A stretch of 64,000 bases of DNA, taken from positions 1-64,000 of the forward strand of contig CANMXU010000009.1 of assembly GCA_947501935.1 (NCBI GenBank). The letters are read 5' to 3'. The translations under genes and the position numbers were made by a program. This document shows positions 1 to 7,275 of this stretch, in pieces. The DNA is from an uncultured Alteromonadaceae bacterium (GTDB lineage Bacteria; Pseudomonadota; Gammaproteobacteria; Enterobacterales; Alteromonadaceae). The notes beneath the pieces are model-generated. The model did no database searches. It was not told the DNA's origin and saw nothing but the letters and a program-made list of their open reading frames with translations. Every line of letters begins with the position of its first letter. Positions within the stretch are counted from its first letter, which is position 1.

Positions 1-1328
1 CTGGCACCTTTAATTTTACCGTCAATGTCACTGATGGTGAAGAAAATAGCCAAGCAGCATTAAGCATTGTTATTGCGACTCCAGCTAATGTTGCGCCAAC
101 CACGCCGACAGTTTCTGGTAATAGCGGTATGGTTGGCTTTAGCTTTAGTGAAACCTTATCGGCAACAGACGCCGATAACGACAGCCTAATTTTTACCGCG
201 ATAAATTTACCTGCAGGATTAACGCTTTCAGGTAGCACTATTTCCGGCACACCAAGTGCTGCTGGAGCATTTGATTCGGTAATTACAGTCGATGATGGTA
301 GTGATACTACAGCAGTAACGCTAACTTTTAATATTGCTGTTAACACACCACCGACCGCACCGGTATTGGCAGTTAACACTGGTGTAGTGGGCATTGCCTA
401 TAGCCGAAATTTGTCATCAACTGATGTTGATTTTCTTAATTCATTATTAACGTATACTGCCTCTGGATTACCTAGCGGTTTGAGCCTTGAGCCTGACAGC
501 AATACTATTTCAGGAACACCAACCACAGATGGCACTTATGAAGTAGATGTTGTTGTTAGTGACGGCATAAATGATGTTGCCGGTACTGTGACCATGATTA
601 TTGCTGAAAACACTCCGCCAAGTGTCGCTGAAATATCGTTAAACGCAGGTACCGTTGGCGTTGAATTCACATCAGTTTTATCTGCAACTGATGCTGAAAT
701 TAATAATGATAACCTAACTTATACCGCTACCAATTTACCTCCAGGCTTAACCTTGGTCGATAAAACCATTACTGGTACACCAACAACAGAAAACGACTAC
801 GATGTCGAAATTACAGTAAGCGATGGCGTAAATAGTACCCAAGTTACATTAACCATATCGATCACTACAGTTTCAGGAACCATTCTATTTAGTGACGACT
901 TTGAGTCTACCACGGCAAACAATGATCCTGTTGATGCGGCTAAATGGACAACTGATGGCGCAGTAGATGCGAGTACAGTTGCTAAAAATACCGGAACATA
1001 CGGAGGACGTTTAAGAAAAGGAGGTGACTTAACCACAATAGCTATAGATACATCAGGTTATAACACCATTGACTTGTCTTACGATCGTCAAGCCGTAGCT
1101 CTTAAAAGTGGTGATAGCTTTACTATTGAGTGGTCAACTAACGGCAGCGATTGGACAAACATTGAAACAGTAGCCCTTGATGGAGACGGTAATAGCGAGT
1201 ACACCACTAAGGAATTCACACTTTCTGGCGCCGAAAACCAAGCAAGCCTTTTCATTCGCTTTAACGTCACCAGTGGCGGCTTTGCCCAAAAAGGCCGTGT
1301 TGATAATGTTGTTATTACAGCAACATAG
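1..1328 (+). CDS. Ig-like/cadherin-like repeat surface protein, 3' part only
   Basis: The reading frame is open from the first bases of the window to the stop at 1326-1328, so the true start lies upstream. The visible part holds at least three tandem repeats of about 90 residues, each with a 'tDaDndsLtytasnLPpGLtl..tisGTPt..G.y.v.v.vsDg' pattern. This is the signature of putative-Ig (He_PIG, dystroglycan/cadherin-like) domains of large secreted or surface proteins. After the repeats comes a C-terminal domain of about 150 residues that begins near 'FSDDFES' and looks like a beta-sandwich (alternating hydrophobic strands, ends 'VDNVVITAT'). No membrane anchor or sorting signal is visible at the C-terminus. 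Function beyond adhesion, matrix or carbohydrate contact cannot be read from this fragment; the missing N-terminus may hold an enzyme domain. Confidence 0.8.
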   Translation, partial: GTFNFTVNVTDGEENSQAALSIVIATPANVAPTTPTVSGNSGMVGFSFSETLSATDADNDSLIFTAINLPAGLTLSGSTISGTPSAAGAFDSVITVDDGSDTTAVTLTFNIAVNTPPTAPVLAVNTGVVGIAYSRNLSSTDVDFLNSLLTYTASGLPSGLSLEPDSNTISGTPTTDGTYEVDVVVSDGINDVAGTVTMIIAENTPPSVAEISLNAGTVGVEFTSVLSATDAEINNDNLTYTATNLPPGLTLVDKTITGTPTTENDYDVEITVSDGVNSTQVTLTISITTVSGTILFSDDFESTTANNDPVDAAKWTTDGAVDASTVAKNTGTYGGRLRKGGDLTTIAIDTSGYNTIDLSYDRQAVALKSGDSFTIEWSTNGSDWTNIETVALDGDGNSEYTTKEFTLSGAENQASLFIRFNVTSGGFAQKGRVDNVVITAT

Positions 1329-1381
1329 GCTCACAGCAACGTAAATACCCACAAAATACAGGCTTTACGCCTGAAATATAC

Positions 1382-1463
1382 AAGGTTGCCGTGCAATAAC
1401 GCATAGCAACCTTCGTTTCAGCGATAACTTTTTGAGTGCTATCAAATAAGTTATCGCCGTTTT
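1382..1463 (+). terminator. Two consecutive hairpins after the surface-protein gene
   Basis: AAGGTTGC (1382-1389) pairs with GCAACCTT (1406-1413). GCGATAACTT (1421-1430) pairs perfectly with AAGTTATCGC (1448-1457) and is followed by a short T run. Together they probably end the upstream transcript before the PEP-CTERM gene. The loops are long (16-17 nt), so efficiency is uncertain. Confidence 0.5.
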
Positions 1464-1543
1464 ACTACGGAGCCGACACTACGTTTTCCCCAATAACGGT
1501 GATGTTTTTGCCGATAAAACTATAAAAGATTAAAAGGTATAAC

Positions 1544-2107
1544 ATGAATTTTTATAAAATAATTAACACTGTGGTGTTTGCCACATCCTTACTCTTTATC
1601 AATACAGCAAATGCTGGACTAATCGTCAGTGACAATAGTCAATTTGTTTACGACGATATAACAAATGTCACTTGGTATACTGATACCAACAATGCTGCAA
1701 TGAACTGGAGCGATAGCCAACAATGGGCGCTTGATTTATCTATTACCACCAGCGGCAATAACTACAGTGATTGGTTTTTACCTGAGAGAAGGGGTACGAA
1801 CCTACTTGAAGTACTGCTTAATACTTCATTAAGTGAGTATCAAAGCGCTTTTAATATTAGCGATGCTAGCAGCCGATTTTGGACAAGCTCTACCGCACTT
1901 GCCAATGAAAACCGAGCATTTTATTTTACCGGTGAGCAGTTGCGCGCAACAGCCGTTAAAAGCCAAGAATACTTTGCTTGGGCGTTACATTCAGGGAAAG
2001 TTGGTAACTACACAGCACTTGCTGAAGTACCAGAGCCAACAACATTGGCTTTATTTGGTTTAGCCTTAATTGGTTTAATGGTTAGAAGACACACTTCAAA
2101 ATTTTAG
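1544..2107 (+). CDS. PEP-CTERM sorting-domain protein (DUF1566-like body)
   Basis: The 187-residue protein has a clear signal peptide (cleavage near 'NTANAG', about residue 25) and a C-terminal PEP-CTERM tripartite tail: 'VPEPTTLALF', a hydrophobic helix and a basic end (RRHTSKF). In the known exosortase/PEP-CTERM system such tails are cut by exosortase during export to the exopolysaccharide matrix. The body (DITNVTWYTDTNNA..., 'WFLPERRG', 'RFWTSSTAL') resembles DUF1566/Lcl-type domains found in many exported proteins. The ATG is preceded by AAAGG at about 7 nt. No exosortase gene is in the window. Its molecular role is unknown. Confidence 0.85.
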   Translation: MNFYKIINTVVFATSLLFINTANAGLIVSDNSQFVYDDITNVTWYTDTNNAAMNWSDSQQWALDLSITTSGNNYSDWFLPERRGTNLLEVLLNTSLSEYQSAFNISDASSRFWTSSTALANENRAFYFTGEQLRATAVKSQEYFAWALHSGKVGNYTALAEVPEPTTLALFGLALIGLMVRRHTSKF

Positions 2108-2111
2108 TAAA

Positions 2112-2142
2112 AAACAGTCTCTAGCTATAGCAGGGACTGTTT
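2112..2142. terminator. Bidirectional hairpin terminator between convergent genes
   Basis: AAACAGTC (2112-2119) pairs with GACTGTTT (2135-2142); A-rich sequence lies on the left and T-rich sequence on the right. It can end both the PEP-CTERM gene (plus) and the NUDIX gene (minus), which converge here. Confidence 0.65.
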
Positions 2143-2148
2143 ATTTCG

Positions 2149-2658
2149 TTACAATTTTTTTGTATCAAGATAAAATTTTAACGCCGCTTTTACTGAATCA
2201 AACGAGAGCTCATCAAAATTAATATCACTTACTCGTTGCCAACTAACCGCACTCACTTCTGAATGTTGTAGCTTAATTGATGGCTTTTCCGGTAAATATG
2301 CGACAAAGAAACTATCAAGGGTTTGATAGTTAATTTCTTTATAAAGATAACTATTCGCTTGTGAACATAAGTATTGCCAACGAGTGATATTAAGCGACAA
2401 TTCTTCTGTAATTTCTCGGGTTAAGGCTTGTTCTAACGTTTCATTTGGATCAACAAAACCGCCGGGTAAATCGAGTAAGCCCTTGCCTGGCTGTTTTGCT
2501 CGATAAGTGAATAATATTTCATTGCCAACCACAATAACCGCCGCTACCGCCGAGGCAACATTATGGAAATAAGTGAATTTACAGCATGGACAAACAAAAT
2601 AGCGTTGTTCAATAAAAACAATTTTCTTACTATTGCACTTTGGACAATGATTAAACAT
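2149..2658 (-). CDS. NUDIX hydrolase with N-terminal zinc ribbon
   Basis: 169 residues. The N-terminus carries two Cys pairs (CPKC near residue 5, CPCC near residue 23) that form a zinc ribbon like the one in NADH pyrophosphatase-type Nudix proteins. The Nudix box follows at about residues 66-88: GGFVDPNE, then REITEEL, matching Gx5Ex7REUxEE. Family members hydrolyse nucleoside diphosphates linked to other groups; the substrate here cannot be told. The protein is short for NudC (about 260 residues) and lacks the NudC N-terminal domain. A LacI-type box lies about 60 bp upstream at 2720-2733, so the gene may answer to the mannan regulator, though the box could equally serve the divergent mannanase gene. 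Confidence 0.85.
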   Translation of the reverse strand: MFNHCPKCNSKKIVFIEQRYFVCPCCKFTYFHNVASAVAAVIVVGNEILFTYRAKQPGKGLLDLPGGFVDPNETLEQALTREITEELSLNITRWQYLCSQANSYLYKEINYQTLDSFFVAYLPEKPSIKLQHSEVSAVSWQRVSDINFDELSFDSVKAALKFYLDTKKL

Positions 2659-2719
2659 CTTGTGATCTCTACAATTATATTTGCTCGAAATGATTGTTAA
2701 AATATATGTTATCTAGGGC

Positions 2720-2733
2720 TGAAACCGGTTACT
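2720..2733. promoter_or_regulatory. Operator-like palindrome, 12 of 14 matches
   Basis: TGAAACCGGTTACT differs from the locus consensus TGTAACCGGTTACA at two positions. It lies 62 bp upstream of the NUDIX start and about 300 bp upstream of the tandem pair before the mannanase, so it could be an auxiliary operator for either gene. Confidence 0.5.
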
Positions 2734-3020
2734 AATATTTAAAGCATAAATACGATTTAACTCAATGGTTATTGCAAATAATCCTTGTTTTTCTCAATTA
2801 TCACTAACGCAACCAAATACAATTTGGTAACAATAAAAACTAAAAGACTATAACAAACATCTAATTAATCGAATAAATTTTGTCGATTTTATTTCAAGTT
2901 TTTCAATGTTTTCAGCTTAAAAATGCGGTTTAAATATTAATTCCTTTAGCTAATAGATATATTTACTTATCCATTTCATACACTTAAGCCGTCATTTTCC
3001 GCTAATTACAACTTTATCGA

Positions 3021-3056
3021 TGTAACCGGTTGCAACAAATAAAGTAACCGGTTACA
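3021..3056. promoter_or_regulatory. Tandem LacI-family operators before the first mannanase gene
   Basis: Two palindromes, TGTAACCGGTTGCA (3021-3034) and AGTAACCGGTTACA (3043-3056), have centres exactly 22 bp apart, that is two helical turns. They end 92 bp before the start at 3149. The same pair with the same spacing occurs upstream of the second mannanase. LacI-family dimers bind such CG-centred palindromes; the regulator at 32307-33299 is the obvious candidate. Confidence 0.8.
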
Positions 3057-3148
3057 GTGTTACCGAATCATAAAACAAACATACAAATTTTAACTTGTAA
3101 AAAAATTTAATATAAAATCAGTAATAACAAGGTTGGGGGAAAGTGTTT

Positions 3149-6100
3149 ATGAAACATCATAAGCAAATGAAGCGGTCGATGGTTACCAGTACCGGTTCAC
3201 TAAGCACATTCAAAAAAATGACGGTAGCTGCAATAATTTCAACATCGCTAGCAGGTTGTGGCGCAGATATAGAACAAGCAGATTCAAATCAAATCAACTC
3301 ATGGTCAAGAGCAGCAGTTGCAGAAGCCGCTGGCGACAACTGTGAATTTGGTGGGCAGAAGGTAGAAACCGGTTCAGATACAAACGGTGATGGCATTTTA
3401 CAAGACGATGAAATCAATAAAGTTGACTACCTTTGTGCTCTAAAAACCACCGATACTTATATCAATGAAATGGCTAGCCTAGACGATAATTTCTGGCGCA
3501 CTTATAGCTTGTTCACAGAAGACAATACTGCAGCGCCTGACGATGCAAATTATCGTTTTCAAGGTGATTTACTGCGCATAAAGCGCGGTACAAATACCGC
3601 TGAATACCTAGATTATGTAGTCGGAGGCTCAATAGAAAGTGCAGTAATATCCGCTTATTATTGGGAAGGTGATACTCCAGAAGTTGCCCCTTTTAAAATT
3701 TATGTTTCACAAGTAGGTGCTAATAACTTAGCCGACTGGACTGAAGTAAGCGTTAACCAAGAAGTTGTTGGTGATTATACCCAACGCGATACCGATGAAG
3801 ACCAAAGTGATGGTCAAAATGATAACTGGATCCAAGTTGACTTTACCATCAGCGATATCGTCAATAGTGTTGGTGAAGGGTACGACTTTATTCGTGTAGA
3901 ATTTCCCGTTGTAGCTTCTGAACAAGCTTGGCATCCGCAGTTAGGCAATTTATCCGTTGATTTTGTAACTGACGCAAGTACGGCGAGTAACAATAATGCC
4001 AAACCTGCCCCAGCAACAGATCCTGACGTTGAGCCAACCATTCAAAATGATGATTTAAGCAGCTTTAATAATGCCTTCAGCCGTAGTGCCAACTTAGTAC
4101 TAGATAGCGGTGAAAGCCAACGCTTTAGAGGTGATAACAATCGCTATAAACGTAGCTCAAACACTGCAGAATTCGTGCAATATGAAGTGTATGGCGCGGT
4201 GCAATCTATTACCTTAAATACCCATTACACTTCAAAGTTTGACGTACAACCGTTTTTAATTGAAGTATCAAAAACCGGTGGCGATGACGCAGCAGAGTGG
4301 ACAACATTATCCTCAACCGTTGCCGCAGTAGACGGTGACGAGGAAGTTGACGGTTGGTTAGCTTTTACCCAAACCGCCATGGTTGACAGTGCGGAAGTGG
4401 AATTTGACTTTGTTCGCGTAACTTTCCCTGTTATGGCTAAAGAAGGTGTTGATGCTGACTATGAAACTTGGGTACCTGAGCTAGGAAATGTTGCTATTGC
4501 CTACGCTGAAAATTACGCACTAAGTACTGATAATGTTATTCGTGACTTATCTGGCATAGAAATTTCGGGTGGCCAAGCACCACTAGCAGTACCAACTTCA
4601 GTAACCGATACCATGGCCGCTAATAATGCGACTAGCTTATTTAGTCACTATGTTACTCGTGGTGAAGGTTCAAATGGTATTGGTGACAGTAATAAATTAT
4701 ACAGTGATGACAGTGGTAAAGAATTCCGTTTTGTTTCTTACAATACGCCAAACTTAGTACTAACCGAAGACCCTATTTGGGATATTACGCCAGTATTTGA
4801 ACAAGAAGATGGCATTAAAACCATCGCTGATATGGGCGGTAAAATAACCCGTATTTATACCATGGGCATACAAGAAGCCTCTAACCCAACAAAAGTGAAG
4901 CACATTCATTGGGACGAAAATGGTAACTTTGTTTATAACGAAGATGTCTTTGTTGCTATGGATAATCTACTAGCCATCGCCAACAAACACGGTGTACGCA
5001 TTCAAGTACCTTTTATTGACCGTAGTGCTTGGTGGGGTGGGATCAGTCATTTTGCAGATAAATATGGCAAAACTTCTGTTGAGTTCTTTACTGACAGAGC
5101 CACCATTGACGGCTTTAAAGAAGTTATTACTTATGTATTAAACCGCGTAAATACAGTTACAGGTGTTGCTTATAAAGATGACCCAGCTATTTTTGCTTGG
5201 GAAACCGGTAATGAATTACGTACAGATGATGTTGCCGTAATTGAAGCATGGACAGCAGAAATTGCAGCCCATATTAAATCAATTGATAGCAACCATTTAG
5301 TGATGGACGGCCGTGAAGCACGTGCCACCAAAGCCGACAGTGAGTCAGAGCATGAAATGCGCATGTCAAATGCGGCACTGTTTGATACCAATATCGATAT
5401 TGTTTCTAACCATTATTACGGTGATAACTTCTCAGCTCGTATTGAACTTGATATGACAACCGTAGGTAGCACTAAACCTTTTGTAGTTGGTGAAATCGGT
5501 TACGGTGACATTGAAATGGAAGCGGCTATTAATACCGTAGTAAATGATGGTGCTACTGGTATTTTATTATGGAGCTTACGTACTCACGACGTTAATGGTG
5601 GTTTTAAAGACCATGACGACGGCAGTGCACATTCTTACCATTGGCCAGGTTTTGCTGATAACTTCGTTTATAACGAAGCTAAAATTATGGCAAATACTTG
5701 GGAAATGGCTTACACCATCGACGGCGAAGCTAAACCAGATATTCCGGCTCCAGCAAAAGCACCGGTGATGTTAGCAAGCCCATCTAACCTAGACATTCGC
5801 TGGCAAGGTGTTACTAGTGCGCAATATTACGATATTGAACGCTCTGACAACGGTACTGACGGTTGGGTATTAGTGGGTGACGATATTGAAATTGGCAATA
5901 CTCGCGCAACCAATTACATATTAGCCGATAGAACCGACTCGTTTGGTAATGTGCATACTAATGTTAAGCACCAAATACTATTCCAAGACGCCTCAACCGT
6001 TGAAGGTGAAACTTACTATTACCGCGCCAAAGCGATTAACGCCAGCGGTGAAAGTGCATGGTCAAATGTTATTGGTACAAATGCCGCGTTAGTTGAAAAT

Positions 6101-7159
6101 GGCATTGTACAAGACAACTTAAGCACCTTAACTTCAGCATCAGCGCTTTCAGACAGTAATAATTTATTTGTTGATAGCGGCAACACTGAGTTTTTTGAAA
6201 ATGATGACGCAGGCCGCATTAAACATGGCGGTTATACCGAAGAATGGTTGATGTACAGCTTTAGTGGTGACGTGAATAGCTTCATGGTTAAAACCTACTT
6301 CTGGCGCGGCAATCTGCAAACCGACGTAGCCGATTTCAAAGTGCAATTATCAACAGACGGTATATCTTGGGATGACTTTGCTAGCGAGTCTTTTGACATC
6401 GCCCAACGTGGTGACTGGCAACAAATTGACTTAGTAGGTCGTTCAATTGACTCAGGTTATAAACATCTACGTGTGGTTTTTCCGGTAACGGGTGATGATT
6501 ATTCATCATGGGCACAACAATTAGGTGATATAAAAATTGGTGTGGGCTCACAAGTAATAACTGACTTGCACGACAAGCAAATTGACGGTGGCTTTATTGT
6601 TGATGACTTTAATGCTTATCCTGACGATGCCAGCATTAAAGCTACTTGGGTTGACCAAGCATGGACAACGATTTCATTAGATAATTCTACTGATAGTCAG
6701 CAAATGCAAGTGCAATACGATGTTGGCTCTGACGGCTATGCCGGTGTATTACGTACCTTTGGTGGTGCTCAAGATTGGACTTCGGGTAATGCATTACGAT
6801 TTCATTTAACCCACCAAAATGCCGGCAATATCTTGGTTATTCAACTTGATGAAGCAACGATTCAAGATAACCCTAATGGCAAAGTTGACTCGTGGGAATG
6901 GGCATTAATATTGGACGAAACCAATATGGATACCGAAATCACCATTAAGTTTTCAGACTTCCTTTATAACCACAACTTTGGTGCAAGCGACTTCCACGCT
7001 AACAGTGTTTTAAACCAAGACAATATTTTGAAAATGGGCATCTGGCAGAACGAAAGTTTTAATCCATATGGGGATGATACGCCAGCACTTACACCTACAA
7101 ATAATAATACCGGTGAAAACTTATTGATTGATGACATTAGCGTGGTCACTGTCGACTAA
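3149..7159 (+). CDS. Modular GH5 endo-beta-1,4-mannanase lipoprotein
   Basis: About 1336 residues. ATG 3149 is preferred over GTG 3143 because GGGGGA sits 8 nt before it. A basic n-region and lipobox (SLAGC, near residue 37) indicate an outer-membrane lipoprotein. Order: two N-terminal beta-sandwich modules of about 150-165 residues (roughly 105-275 and 295-455), a GH5 (clan GH-A) TIM barrel (roughly 490-865), a fibronectin-III-like segment (870-985), a third copy of the module (990-1125), and a different C-terminal binding domain (1130-1336) resembling CBM11/CIA30-type folds. The likely acid/base is E689 in 'ETGNEL' and the nucleophile E782 in 'VVGEIGYG'. The enzyme should cut mannan or glucomannan at the cell surface. 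It is followed by a TonB receptor and preceded by tandem operators. Exact GH5 subfamily not verified. Confidence 0.88.
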   Translation: MKHHKQMKRSMVTSTGSLSTFKKMTVAAIISTSLAGCGADIEQADSNQINSWSRAAVAEAAGDNCEFGGQKVETGSDTNGDGILQDDEINKVDYLCALKTTDTYINEMASLDDNFWRTYSLFTEDNTAAPDDANYRFQGDLLRIKRGTNTAEYLDYVVGGSIESAVISAYYWEGDTPEVAPFKIYVSQVGANNLADWTEVSVNQEVVGDYTQRDTDEDQSDGQNDNWIQVDFTISDIVNSVGEGYDFIRVEFPVVASEQAWHPQLGNLSVDFVTDASTASNNNAKPAPATDPDVEPTIQNDDLSSFNNAFSRSANLVLDSGESQRFRGDNNRYKRSSNTAEFVQYEVYGAVQSITLNTHYTSKFDVQPFLIEVSKTGGDDAAEWTTLSSTVAAVDGDEEVDGWLAFTQTAMVDSAEVEFDFVRVTFPVMAKEGVDADYETWVPELGNVAIAYAENYALSTDNVIRDLSGIEISGGQAPLAVPTSVTDTMAANNATSLFSHYVTRGEGSNGIGDSNKLYSDDSGKEFRFVSYNTPNLVLTEDPIWDITPVFEQEDGIKTIADMGGKITRIYTMGIQEASNPTKVKHIHWDENGNFVYNEDVFVAMDNLLAIANKHGVRIQVPFIDRSAWWGGISHFADKYGKTSVEFFTDRATIDGFKEVITYVLNRVNTVTGVAYKDDPAIFAWETGNELRTDDVAVIEAWTAEIAAHIKSIDSNHLVMDGREARATKADSESEHEMRMSNAALFDTNIDIVSNHYYGDNFSARIELDMTTVGSTKPFVVGEIGYGDIEMEAAINTVVNDGATGILLWSLRTHDVNGGFKDHDDGSAHSYHWPGFADNFVYNEAKIMANTWEMAYTIDGEAKPDIPAPAKAPVMLASPSNLDIRWQGVTSAQYYDIERSDNGTDGWVLVGDDIEIGNTRATNYILADRTDSFGNVHTNVKHQILFQDASTVEGETYYYRAKAINASGESAWSNVIGTNAALVENGIVQDNLSTLTSASALSDSNNLFVDSGNTEFFENDDAGRIKHGGYTEEWLMYSFSGDVNSFMVKTYFWRGNLQTDVADFKVQLSTDGISWDDFASESFDIAQRGDWQQIDLVGRSIDSGYKHLRVVFPVTGDDYSSWAQQLGDIKIGVGSQVITDLHDKQIDGGFIVDDFNAYPDDASIKATWVDQAWTTISLDNSTDSQQMQVQYDVGSDGYAGVLRTFGGAQDWTSGNALRFHLTHQNAGNILVIQLDEATIQDNPNGKVDSWEWALILDETNMDTEITIKFSDFLYNHNFGASDFHANSVLNQDNILKMGIWQNESFNPYGDDTPALTPTNNNTGENLLIDDISVVTVD

Positions 7160-7172
7160 CAACGCTCAATGT

Positions 7173-7195
7173 TCGGGCCGTAAATAACGGCCCGA
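7173..7195 (+). other. Intercistronic GC-rich hairpin without T tract
   Basis: TCGGGCCGT (7173-7181) pairs perfectly with ACGGCCCGA (7187-7195), loop of 5 nt, directly after the mannanase stop and about 80 nt before the TonB receptor. No T run follows, so it is more likely an mRNA stability or processing element than a terminator. Confidence 0.6.
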
Positions 7196-7275
7196 CAATC
7201 ACTAACGTTTAATCATACGCCAAAAAAACAAGACAAATTAATACGCAAAATGACTAGCGTATTTAAGGAAGTAAA

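Noticed and set aside
3143-3148. GTG at 3143 as the start of the first mannanase
   Set aside because: The GGGGGA ribosome site would be only 2 nt away; ATG 3149 has the proper distance of 8 nt.
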